Positions 1-10,425 of a stretch of 64,000 nucleotides of DNA are shown in pieces (the stretch's first letter is position 1; each line of letters starts with the position of its first letter). The DNA comes from Pachypanchax playfairii (taxonomy: Eukaryota > Chordata > Actinopteri > Cyprinodontiformes > Aplocheilidae), in assembly GCA_006937955.1 (NCBI GenBank), contig SSNP01000051.1, positions 3,036,438 to 3,100,437 on the forward strand. Direction: 5' to 3'. The position numbers and the translations under genes were made by a program. Under the pieces are notes generated by a model. It was not told the DNA's origin. It searched no databases and worked only from the letters and a program-made list of their open reading frames with translations.

Positions 1-349
1 TGAAATAGGCTCTTTAAGTTTTAAGGCTAACACTGTGGTCGTTCTTGCCACCTACTGGTGTGAATTTTTTGTTGGAATTTCAGCGTTTCCTCAGGAGGAA
101 GATTTATTTTCAGTCAGAGATATGTTTGCAGTAGTCAGCATCTAGGATCATAAACACTTTCATTTGACTCTTCACACCTGTTAGGGAATAGCTTTGCTTG
201 CGTAATAAAAAAAAATCTAAATTATTAAACTCTCCAAAGTGCGAATGTCTTGACAAGTGTCTATAGCAAGGCAGACACCAAATATACTTAATGTGCTGAA
301 CACAGAGTCACTATAAAAATCTAAATTGAGATTCAAAGAGTGTGGCCTG
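1..349. other. Intergenic, nothing recognised
   Basis: AT-rich sequence without a credible reading frame, RNA gene or repeat that I can identify. Confidence 0.5.
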
Positions 350-505
350 GCTGTGGCCTGTGGGAAGAGTGGCTGATTGTCATCAGGGGAGTTGCTGGTT
401 TGATCCCAGCTTCCTCCACCACATGTCCTCCCCCAGGACCCTCATGGAAAATAGCTTTTCTCATGGGGACCTGGTTAAATGAAAGGTCAAGGAAAACCTC
501 CTGTA
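350..505 (+). repeat. tRNA-derived SINE, diverged copy
   Basis: The stretch begins with a tRNA-like head. A B-box-like GGTTTGATCCC lies at 397-407, preceded by an A-box-like region around 360-372. The downstream part (about 430-490) ends in a CCTGGTTAAATgAAAGG motif that resembles the tail of common teleost SINEs. Seen: the B box and the head-tail order. Inferred: the SINE assignment, because the head is too mutated to fold as a working tRNA. It would be a dead, RNA polymerase III-derived retroposon on the plus strand. Confidence 0.55.
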
Positions 506-1381
506 AGAAGCTTTTACTCTTTAAACATTGATGGAAATGGCAGCATTGAACAAACTAACTTTAATTATAAAGGGTTGTATTTTACAAAAAGAGACTCTTG
601 CTGCTTGTTATTCTAAAAGTTAAATACAAAAAATGCTTGCAGTAAAAAATAGACCTCCTTTCCTGAGTAGACAGCTAAAAGGATGAAAAAGAGAGTCTAT
701 TGACTTTGTTAGACTATCACAGAGCAGACAACGTAGACACAAGGCTGATACATATTTTGTGTAGACACAACTTTTAAAAAATGAAAACAGTCAAACTATC
801 ACAAGCTCCCCAGATGAGGAACAAGCCAGTCATCACCAAAAAGACATTTCTCAAGATTATTAAAATTCTTTAATGTTACTGTTCTACGTTTAATCCATTA
901 TGACTTCTCGTATTAGAGATTATAGCATTAAACTGATGTGTCCAGTGGCAGCACTAAGAAAAGAAAGTCATGTGAGTCATTAAATTGTAGATGTGATAAA
1001 GTTATGGCCAATTCTAAAAGTAGAACCTCTGAACTTGAACATCTCGTGACATCTGCAAAAACATAATATTGGGTGAAAAATTATTAAATGGGTGAAGGTT
1101 ATAGAAGACATAGCAAACATGTTTGGAATTACACAAGTAAAGAGAACAACCAGCTTCCTAAAACTTGTTCACAGAGAAAAAGTATCCATGTTTTTAAGTT
1201 TTAAAACCTTCAAAATCTGTTTTTTGCAGCCTGCAGATCTCAATGAGTGATACTTCCCTAACACTTGGAATAGAAACAAAAACAAAGTAGATAAATACCT
1301 GACAAACTTAAAGTAAAAAATTACAAAGTTGATGGAACTAGAGCTGCAAAAACCAAGGTGGATTCAATGAGTAGGGATATT
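506..1381. other. Intergenic, nothing recognised
   Basis: AT-rich DNA between the SINE and the first Tc1 copy. No gene, RNA or repeat recognised; reading frames are short and without motifs. Confidence 0.5.
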
Positions 1382-1383
1382 TA

Positions 1384-1583
1384 CAGTGGGGCAAAAAAGT
1401 ATTTAGTCAGCCACCAATTGTGTAAGTTCTCCCACTTAAAAAGATCAGAGAGGCCTGTAATTTTCATCAAAGGTATACCTCAACTATGAGAGACAAAATG
1501 AGGAAAGAAAATACAGAAAATCACATTTTCTGATTTTTAAAGAATTTATTTGCAAATTATGGTGGAAAATAAGTATTTGGTCA
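1384..1583. repeat. Tc1 copy 1 TIR, transposase 3' side
   Basis: 200-bp terminal inverted repeat. The outer direct repeat is at its outer end and the inner one ends in AAGTATTTGGTCA at 1583. It is nearly identical to the reverse complement of 2786-2985. Confidence 0.9.
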
Positions 1584-1599
1584 ATAACAAAAGTTAATC

Positions 1600-2622
1600 T
1601 CAATACTTTGTTATATAGCCTTTGTTGGCAATGACAGAGGTCAAACGTTTTCTGTAAGTCTTCACAAGGTTTTCACACACTGTTGCTGGTATTTTGGCCC
1701 ATTCCTCCATGCAGATCTCCTCTAGAGCAGTGATGTTTTGGGGCTGACGCTGGGCAACACGGACTTTCAACTCCCTCCAGAGATTTTCTATGGGGTTGAG
1801 ATCTGGAGACTGGCTAGGCCACTCCAGGACCTTGAAATGCTTCTTACGAAGCCACTCCTTTGTTGCCCGGGCGGTGTGTTTGGGATCATTGTCATGCTGA
1901 AAGACCCAGCCACGTCTCATTTTCAATGCCCTTGCTGATGGAAGGAGGTTTTCACTCAAAATCTTACGATACATGGCCCCATTCATTCTTTCCTTTACAC
2001 GGATCAGTCGTCCTGGTCCCCTTGCAGAAAAACAGCCCCAAAGCATGATGTTTCCACCCCCATGCTTTACAGTAGGTATGGTGTTCTTTGGATCCAACTC
2101 AGCATTCTTTCCCCTCCAAACACGACAAGTTGAGTTTCTACCAAAAAGTTCTATTTTGGTTTCATCTGACCATATGATGTTCTCCCAATCCTCTTCTGGA
2201 TCATCCAAATGCTCTCTAGCAAACCGCAGACGGGCCTGGACGTGTCCTGGCTTCAGCAGGGGGACACGTCTGGCACTGCAGGATTTGAGTCCCTGGCGGC
2301 GTAGTGTGTTACTGATGGTAGCCTTTGTTACTTTGGTCCCAGCTCTCTGCAGGTTATTCACTAGGTCCCTCCGTGTGGTTCTGGGATTTTTGCTCACCGT
2401 TCTTGTGATCATTTTGACCCCACTGGGTGAGATCTTGCGTGGAGCCCCAGATCGAGGGAGATTATCAGTGGTCTTGTATGTCTTCCATTTTCTAGTAATT
2501 GCTCCCACAGTTGATTTCTTCACACCAAGCTGCTTACCTATTGCAGATTCAGTCTTCCCAGCCTGGTGAAGGTCTACAATTTTGTTTCTGGTGTCCTTTG
2601 ACAGCTCTTTGGTCTTGGCCAT
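1600..2622 (-). CDS. Tc1 transposase, 340 aa, intact
   Basis: DNA transposase that would cut at the TIR ends and integrate at TA in the nucleus. Length 340 aa matches the full length of fish Tc1 transposases. The N-terminal half (about 1-115) is the paired-like helix-turn-helix DNA-binding region with a GRPR-like linker at about 58-63 (RSGAPR). The catalytic domain holds WSDETK (D153), QHDND (D244) and SPDLNPIEN (E279); 34 residues lie between the last two acids, the DD34E signature. No stop or frameshift. The start is the ATG in MAKTKEL, shared by all copies. Relative to the majority of the copies this one has T43, S67 and N90. A TATA-like box lies 44 bp upstream. It could be functional, but the N-terminal changes might weaken DNA binding. 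Confidence 0.93.
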   Translation of the reverse strand: MAKTKELSKDTRNKIVDLHQAGKTESAIGKQLGVKKSTVGAITRKWKTYKTTDNLPRSGAPRKISPSGVKMITRTVSKNPRTTRRDLVNNLQRAGTKVTKATISNTLRRQGLKSCSARRVPLLKPGHVQARLRFAREHLDDPEEDWENIIWSDETKIELFGRNSTCRVWRGKNAELDPKNTIPTVKHGGGNIMLWGCFSARGPGRLIRVKERMNGAMYRKILSENLLPSARALKMRRGWVFQHDNDPKHTARATKEWLRKKHFKVLEWPSQSPDLNPIENLWRELKVRVAQRQPQNITALEEICMEEWAKIPATVCENLVKTYRKRLTSVIANKGYITKY

Positions 2623-2665
2623 AGTGGAGTTTGGAGCGTGACTGTTTGAGGTTGTGGACAGGTGT

Positions 2666-2673
2666 CTTTTATA
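2666..2673 (-). promoter_or_regulatory. TATA-like box of Tc1 copy 1
   Basis: TATAAAAG on the minus strand, 44 bp upstream of the transposase ATG and conserved at the same place in all five copies. It is the likely core promoter inside the element; no experimental support is visible. Confidence 0.5.
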
Positions 2674-2785
2674 CTGATAACGAGTTCACACAGGTGCCAT
2701 TAATACAGGTAACGAGTGGAGGACCAAGGAGCCTCTTAAAGAAGTTACAGGTCTGTGAAAGCCAGAAATCTTACTTGTTTGTAGG

Positions 2786-2985
2786 TGACCAAATACTTAT
2801 TTTCCACCATAATTTGCAAATAAATTCTTTAAAAATCAGAAAATGTGATTTTCTGTATTTTCTTTCCTCATTTTGTCTCTCATAGTTGAGGTATACCTTT
2901 GATGAAAATTACAGGCCTCTCTGATCTTTTTAAGTGGGAGAACTTACACAATTGGTGGCTGACTAAATACTTTTTTGCCCCACTG
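2786..2985. repeat. Tc1 copy 1 TIR, transposase 5' side
   Basis: Partner of 1384-1583. The inner direct repeat begins TGACCAAATACTT at 2786 and the outer end reads GCCCCACTG at 2985, followed by TA. Confidence 0.9.
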
Positions 2986-2987
2986 TA

Positions 2988-4379
2988 CATGAAAATTGCT
3001 AAACTTATTAAAGCTCTTTCAAAATGTACCCCCCATCCACCCACCCACCACCTTCCCCTTCACACTGAATAACACTAGTAACACCTCACGATGCACTCCA
3101 AGATTTATGCAAATCAACCAAATAGAATCAACAGAATAAGACACGAACATCCCCAAGATGACCCAGTAGCTCAGCAGCAAGACTGGCAAAGCCTGACACG
3201 ACTCCTGCAAGATGATCCTGCCATGTTGACACAATGCTGATGGTGTCATGGGGTCATTTGCCAAGGCCACTGGATTTTGTCCTGCTTCAGTTAATTGACG
3301 ACTGAGCTACACTAATGGGAACAGGCTCGCTGTCATAAATATACCAACATCATAATAAGAAAGTGCTACAACTTTACAATGTTAGTTTTGTTTGTGCACA
3401 CTTAAAACCACCACAGATCTAATAAACAATATTGGGTAACAGGAAGCCACTGCGTTTGTATATGTATGAAAAGACCTTGGCAAAAACCCTGCAAAGACTT
3501 GCGGAATTTTTGTTCATGTGGTGGTGGTGAGAAGGGGCCTCATTAGTCAAGTATCTGTAGAAGTTTGTGATTGTCTTGTACTTTTTCATTTTAAATGCAA
3601 AGTATAAGAATTGACATCTTTTCCTTCATTTTTTGGAGTTATTCTAAAACCTTTTAAGATCAGAAGAATGCCAATGTATGTATACACAAAGATACTCAAA
3701 ATTAATGTGCTGCCACACACAAACACTCACACACATGCTGTGTATCAGTAATTATCGAATACATTAGAAAGATCAGAGGACTCTGTATGATCCTCGGCAA
3801 GGCCCGGCCAGCTGTTTGCGCTTCGAGCATTCTTTGGTGTCTGAATAATCATCAGAGCGTCTTTGTATAGGCGGCTGCTGATGCTGCACTTCCTGTGATG
3901 AACGGGCAGGAGGTGAGGGGGATACCCCCCCCCCCTCTTATTTTATGATTGTTTTTTCCTCTCCCTCTCTTCCAAGTTTGCATGCACCATTCGCCCTGAG
4001 GTGAAGTGGTTATTAGCTGGGATGTGCCAGGAGTTTAAAGGTGCTGCCAGCTAGAGTCAATAGAATAAGACCTGAAACTACAGGTTCTGCAAAAGGATTC
4101 ATCTAACACTTTATCTTTGAAAGTAGGGAGCGGCTGTGCCATTGGAAGTGGATGGCATCCACAGCAAAAAGTGAGATACCAATGAAAACCAAATTAAATA
4201 CCCCAGCCTCAAAGAGAATTAACAGATTTTAAGCTCTGAATGGGATAGAAAATTGCCAAAGTGATGGTTTTATTAAAATGACTTGCACGTATTTATTACA
4301 CAGAAGTACAACTTATAGGATTTCCTTTGTTTGTGTGACTGTAACACATTAAAGAAACCCCAACACTCAAATGCCTGAA
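2988..4379. other. Intergenic, simple-sequence tracts only
   Basis: No gene recognised. It contains a C tract at 3925-3935 and a short CA-rich patch at about 3713-3740. The remainder is unremarkable AT-rich DNA. Confidence 0.5.
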
Positions 4380-4720
4380 CAAATTCATAGCTCACGATTT
4401 AAAGCCTGGTTTGACTTTGAAACTATTACTCCGCTGGTAGATCATCTCCTTTTGTCAATTAAACGCCAAAGAAATAATCGAAGCGTCTGGTTGTGGGGAG
4501 AGTGGAATTGAGTGATAGGTCTGTTTAGCCTGTTAGTGAAATGGGGAAATTGAAATACTGAGGGATGAACAGCTTGGATAGAGAGCTGCATGGCAGAATT
4601 ATCGGCGCTATTATGGCGCTCATAGCCAGTAATAGCTGTTCCGAATGTAATGGCTCAGATGGTTGATAGGGTGAGAGTAAAAATGACTGGCATTTATTAT
4701 TGTGCATCACAGACTGTCAT
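4380..4720. other. Possible conserved noncoding element
   Basis: A stretch of balanced composition with no repeats or reading frame. It has several homeodomain- or HMG-like cores: CAATTAA at about 4457, ATAATCG at 4473, a mirror-like CTATTATGGCGCTCATAG at about 4608-4625, and TTTATTATTG at about 4695. This texture is typical of vertebrate regulatory elements in gene deserts. Conservation cannot be tested here, so this is inference. Confidence 0.25.
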
Positions 4721-5688
4721 CATCCTTGAGTATTATTAGCAACTGCACTGTATTAAAAAAATCCCCATTACATTGTTTTATGATTTTCTCACGTAGTGTA
4801 CTCTTTAAACCTACCATATGCATTTTCTCTCCATTCTGAAGATGATTCAAATACTGCAAGACCCAGTAAAAGTCAGTTCATCACTGTTTCTGAACTTCCT
4901 GTTTTACAGACCCACTCCAATGAAAATTGTGTTTTTCATGTTGTTAACATGTTCTTGTGGCATTTTTTGATAATAGAGGACATATCTTGAGAAAAATTAA
5001 GCCCAAAATTGCATTTTTGAGTATTTCTGCTTTTATATCGATGTGACTCATTGGTATTTTGAAGAATCCTGTTTGAAAATAATGTTTTTCTGATGAAGGA
5101 AATGGATTGGGTGGGCTTAGAATGCCAGCATAAACAGCGATCTTGTAGCAGTGGGGAAAGGGGTGGGGTTATCCTCTTCACCAACAGTCCCGCCCACACA
5201 GAGGCGAATTGCTAATGAGCTACTGCTGGAATGGAGAAACTATTTCATAGAAAACGGCACAGGTTTTGTATTTTGGGTAAATGTGCCATAGTTGTAATTT
5301 AATGACCACTGGGAACATTTTAAAATAGCTCAAATATGATCAGAGTGGGTCTTTAAACACTTTTGTTAATTTGAAGCTGGTCTGTAGACTGTATCAAAAA
5401 ATGTCAATATATTTTCCAGATCTTCATCATGAGCTAATTTGCTCTAAGAGAAACAGGAACACATTTAAGAAGTATTTAGACATTTACATACCTTTTAATT
5501 TAGGTCTGACGAAATCCAGGGTCCAGTTAAATCACACAACACAAAAATGTCAAATTGTAGGATGTTATATTCAAAGATCCACACGTGTACACCCTGCATG
5601 TCAGTTATGTCTTTGAAAACTTAGATGCCGTCTCGCTGCTCTTGATGTAAAACCTAGTAAAACCCCCAAAGGTTGGAAATCTGATGAC
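4721..5688. other. Intergenic, nothing recognised
   Basis: No gene, RNA or repeat recognised; only short frames without motifs. Confidence 0.5.
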
Positions 5689-5812
5689 CGGGCTGCAGTG
5701 GTTAAGGAGGTATCCAGCATTCTAAGGGTTGGCGGTCCAAAGCCAGCTTTATCCCAGTCACTCTGCTGTTGGGCCATTGGAAAACACACTTCACCCGTCT
5801 TGCCCATATTTG
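5689..5812 (+). repeat. tRNA-derived SINE fragment
   Basis: GGGCTGCAGTGGTTAAGGAGG at the start is A-box-like, and GGTCCAAAGCC at 5734-5744 is a B-box-like sequence. CACTTCACCCGTCTTGCCC, which resembles the body of common teleost SINEs, follows at about 5789-5808. The remainder of the body and the tail are missing or unrecognisable. Confidence 0.55.
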
Positions 5813-8800
5813 AATGTTAATAGTGGTCAAACGGGTCAGTGATGGAAAATGGCAGCCTCGCCAGGCCTACAGTTTATTTGGTTTATTACTCTAAACAGCA
5901 AAGAAACAAACTTAAACACACGTCTGTACCAATCTTGATTAAATGTTGCTGCAGGTTGTTGCATTAAACAGGAACCTTTGAAAGTGGTTAAATGTTGCTG
6001 TTTTCTCAATTGCACATTTATATATTCGGATTACCTAAGAAACTTAGACTGCTCAGACAAACTGTCTTTACTTTAAGTCGCCTTTCCCTCCATTTAGAAG
6101 ATAAACTTCTGCCTTGCCTCTCTCCGTCATGCCGTGTTTTGTGCTAGAACTAAAAACAACTGCACTGTATGAGTATATGCTGTTTGCTTGATAAATGCAT
6201 CAGTCTTATTGAAGGAGGAGAAAAAAGTTAAATCAAACAGCTATACATGCAGAAGAAAAAACCTCCATGAAATAAGGAGGACAAAGCTACTTTGCAGAAT
6301 TTTATAGTATACAGCTAAGAAATCACAGGAAATGCATCCTTCCAGTGTTTGGCCTGATAATGTTGACACAGATAAATCATAAATGTGTCAACTGAGTAAT
6401 TTAAGGATGCAGCACAAACCTAATAAACATGCTGCACCTTATGTGGAGTGACTGAAGTAATCCAGAACTAGCACCCCTCACACTTTAAAACACCCGAGCC
6501 ACTGAGGCAGCCTGCATCCTGGGATACCATGACCTTCAAGTCCAGTCATACAGAAGGTGATGGCTGAGCTCTTTAACTAAGCTGCATTGAGTGCTCTAAA
6601 ACAAGAGCTAGAACACGCTCACACACTTCTCACTTTGCTCCTTCCCTCACCTTCTCTTCTCTCTCTGCCTGCTTATCTTTCTTCACAGTTTAAATCTTTT
6701 TCTTTTTCCCTGTGAGCCCATTCATGTCCGCCATGAGAAATGTGTCTCACATGCAACACTTAAGCAGGAATGCACATATATACCTGCACACTTTCCATTT
6801 CCAGTGTCAGCTTGCTACAGATTGATCTCCTAAATGGTTTCTGATGTAGGCTCTTTTTTTTAATACACCCAACAAAACCTATTTCTATAAAGAAAATGGA
6901 CACAAGCAGAGGAGCGAAGTAAAACCAAAGAGTGGATCTGAATTAAAATGGAGTTCCACCTCAGGAACCATGGTGGCTTCTATAACCAAGCTATTATTTT
7001 GGGATAAATGCTTTTTTTCTTATCAAAGTTAACTTATTTTTTTTTCTTTGGGCGTGTTGATTTCCCAAAAGGAAAATATCGGCATAGAGCAATATGCCAC
7101 TTAAAATGATGGATAGGTCCCGAGTTTGCCATAGCCATTGTTAACAATTTGTTTTTTTCCTCTTTCCAATCTAAGTATTGGCATCTTGAGTGAAACAGAA
7201 ATTTGTCAGCTTTTTCTTCAGCACTCATCTCTTTGTTGTTATGGTTTGGAGTGGAAGATATGCCTAAAGACAGCAGGGGAAATGAATTACTGTGTTTTTA
7301 TCTGCTTTAAACAGGTGAAGAGAAAATGCATTGTATTATAAAACTTTCACATTAAAAGTGCCACTTTTCAACAAAATCCCACCCACCAGCTTATGAGATG
7401 GAATGAATTCAAATCAATCCTTAAATATGTTTAAAAAAGGTCTACTGAAACAGAACTGATTTTCTCATTTTTATTGGATGGCAGTAAGCTAATGCATTTT
7501 ACTCATCATAAGCATCATTGCTGTGATTTGGCAGTTGGGCTTAACTTACCCATGTCAGTTTTCTTCTTTTTCAGTGTGAATATTATCAGCAAGTGGTTTG
7601 ACATTATGATGATGACTTTAGCCAATCTGAAGTGACAGGACCTCTATTTTTATGACATTTTTCAACCAATACACATTTTAATACCATTTTAATAACGTGC
7701 AAAATTATTCTAATCCAGAACCCCTATTTAGACTTTCTCTATGTCACACACACTTTTTAAGGAGTCTTTAATATCACACTTGCACACACTAAGTCCCGTT
7801 TTAGTGTGAGTTTTTTCATTAGGCAGGGTACCTACACAAGGTTAAAATGACTTGAAGGACCAACCTAAGTCTACATTTGGAGGCTGTAGGATTGAATTAG
7901 GGAATGTCTTGGTAGGTGGGGGTGAGGTTTGGATGTATTATATCCCGTGGGACAATGTTTGGCAATTTCTGACACCAACAAGCAAACAGGAACTGGACAC
8001 GAGGGAAGCCGTAGTGATTGTAAAGTCAAAATGATTTACAACTGACTGCCTTTAAATTTAGTGATGACATTCATGATTCCGGATGACCAATGTGTTCACC
8101 TTTATATTTATCTGGTATGATCATAAGGTTGACAGTTTTATATTTGAGTTTAATACCCATCATGTTGGAAGACCAACACTTCAGGCTGCAGATGGGGCAT
8201 TTAAAGGGCCCAAGGTTGTTGTTTTCTGACAGCTGCTACTGCCTTGAATCAGCTGATGACACTGGACATGTCTGTCTTGAAGGAGTTAGTGTGAAGTTAT
8301 GGCAATCTCAAAAGGTTAGAAATGCCAAAGCTAACCCAGAACATTTTCAGAGATTAAAAAGGCCTTACAGCTGGCCCAGAAAACTGGAGGAAGTCCTGTA
8401 GGAGATGCTAGGGGAAAGGATGTGTGTCTTGCACTTTGGGCCCACTGCCACAGTGACTCTCCCCGAGAGACTGTGGAAGAAATGGCTAAGTGACACTGTC
8501 CGGACTGCTTGTGAAGGGGAAAACAGCCCTCAAAACATAATTTCCCTTAAGTAAATAAATAATTTTTTTGCTGAATTATTCAAACCATTTCCGTGAGCCT
8601 GGATGCTCTTGTTCTTGCTCAAAAGTTGAAAATGTCAAATATTACATCCTACACCTTTTTATATCAGCTTTTTCACAGTTAGTCCATCTTGCTAGGTTTT
8701 TATTTTAAGCTGTTTCCTGGCCTTAAAGTTCAGGCTGAGAGACATGATACTGAAGAAGACATTGAACAATCTAAAGCTTTTAAGCTGTCGACAATCTATG

Positions 8801-10099
8801 TTCAAATGCTTTTGGGATGATTGATGCTGAGAGAGACAATGTGAGAAAAGATGACTGTGATTACCAATGTCATCCGCTTTATGAAGCATTCCCCTCACTT
8901 TTGATATTTATTTGTTTAGACACGATATTTCGCAAAATTCAAGTTGTTGTCAAGACTTTTACCACTGACTTTACAAATTTCTTCATTTATCAAGCCAGTA
9001 GGGTATCACCGTTGAAATGTACACATACTTTTTAATACCATCTCCAGATAGTGCTGGCATTTATAGATGTGTAGCTATCTGCAGACAATTTCATGATACT
9101 AAACAGTAAACAAAAAATGTGTTTATTTGAACATTTAAGCATGTAATCCAAGATAAAACTAGTGCTTACTAGTGATGACACTCTTTACAATGTTTTTTTT
9201 AATAGTGTCTTTACTTTTTTTACTAGTGATATTGTATGGGCATCACGCTGATGCAATGCAGATACTAAATGTGTTACATTGAATCTAAGCCCCCCTGCAG
9301 ATTGGAAGCCTGCCAGAATTAATGGTGACAGTCAACTCCCTCCAGGGATTAATAGTCATCCATCTACCCTCCCTATGCAACAGGGTGCTCCAGATGTTTG
9401 ATCAGCATGTTGTGAAGTACTGGGATGCACCAAAGCAAAGAACGACAACAGATTGAAGAAAGTAATTTAAAACGGCGGAGGCCATGTTATGGCTAAGACC
9501 ACCATCTTTGTAAAACTGCTGGAAATCATTAATGATGACTCGAACACCAAACAAAATAGTTTAAGAGCTGCTTGAGCATAAGACTTATTCAGCACCCTAT
9601 TTGGAAGGAAAGGTGAAAACTGTTTCAGGTAATGTGTTCAGCAAATGATCTGCCCTTGATGGGTTCATTGCCATCATTTCAGTTGTTAGTCTCTGAGATA
9701 ATTTCACTTTTCGTAGCTAAGTTATAAAAAGTGCCAATTCATATCAAAAGACACGATGCAGAAAAAAGAAATATGATTTATATCAACAGGTCTAGATTCC
9801 AAGCTAACTATATGCAGTCAATTCAATCCAACTGTCCAATTGAATGGATTATAAAAACATATCATCCTGAGCTGCATTAACTGGTGACAGTAGAAAAAAC
9901 AACTCTCTTTTAACAAGAAGAATCCTACAGAGAGTTCTTCTTTCTTGACCAACTGGAGTCTGGAAGGACAATAAAGACACAAACACCCTTGTCATTTCGA
10001 TGGAAAGAAAAATAGAATTAAAGTTAATGGCAGCAATAACAGTACATTCAAACAGAGAGAGTGAAGAGAGTAATTGCAGCAGAGCAAAGGAATGTGGTC
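5813..10099. other. Intergenic, 4.3 kb, no gene recognised
   Basis: AT-rich DNA with short T tracts. The longest frame (8090-8401, 103 aa) has no recognisable motif. Nothing supports a gene or a mobile element. Confidence 0.45.
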
Positions 10100-10425
10100 A
10101 GTATGTTTTTCAGCAGTCTAAACTTTAAGTGGCATGACTAAAGGGATGGCTCGGGACCACCTAAGCTCTCTCCAACTAAAGATCAATGAAAATAAATGTT
10201 TTAAGCCTGCTCTTCAAAGCCTCGAGGATAATTACCAGAAGCTTCTTCCACAGAAGGGGAGCATGATGACTGAAAGCTCTGTCTCTCATTCTACTTTTAG
10301 AAACTCTAGGAGCCACAAGCAGCCTGCGGTCTGATGGCAAAGTGCTCTGTTAGGAAGAAATGGTACAATCAGATCTTAAATCTAAGTTAGAGTTTGACCG
10401 TTTAGAGCTTTAGGTGTTAATAATA
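10100..10425 (+). repeat. Old interspersed repeat fragment
   Basis: The order of phrases here (CTCTTCAAAGCCTCGAGG, a run around CAGAAGGGGAGCATGATGACTG, then GCAGCCTGCGGTCTGATGGC and AAGTGCTCTGTTAGGAAGAA) matches my recollection of a widespread, untranslated teleost repeat. It is strongly diverged, has no clear ends and gives no reading frame. The family name is not known to me. Confidence 0.4.

Larger units (their letters stand above)
1384..2985 (-). mobile_element. Tc1 (DD34E) transposon, copy 1, full length
   Basis: A complete 1602-bp Tc1/mariner element flanked by TA at 1382-1383 and 2986-2987. It starts CAGTGGGGCAAAAAAGTATT and ends with the reverse complement. The two 200-bp TIRs each hold an outer and an inner copy of an AAGTATTTRGTCA motif, the IR/DR layout known from Sleeping Beauty-type fish elements. 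The transposase runs on the minus strand. This copy is the most divergent of the five: it carries four substitutions relative to the others, each present in both TIRs. Cut-and-paste transposition at TA is the family mechanism; activity here is not shown. Confidence 0.95.

Noticed and set aside
350..440. Possible tRNA genes at the SINE heads (0.35, 5.7 and 36.2 kb)
   Set aside because: Only A- and B-box-like segments are present; the stems do not pair into a cloverleaf, and SINE bodies or tails follow.
1973..2569. 198-aa open frame antisense to the Tc1 transposase (also in copies 2, 4 and 5)
   Set aside because: It exists only because the transposase codons on the other strand keep it open, and its sequence has no domain. 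It is a shadow frame.
2631..2885. 84-aa frame over the Tc1 5' region and TIR, repeated in each copy
   Set aside because: It translates the promoter side and the inner TIR of the element and changes with them; there is no sign of coding selection.
8090..8401. 103-aa frame
   Set aside because: No motif, no splice or promoter context that I can support.
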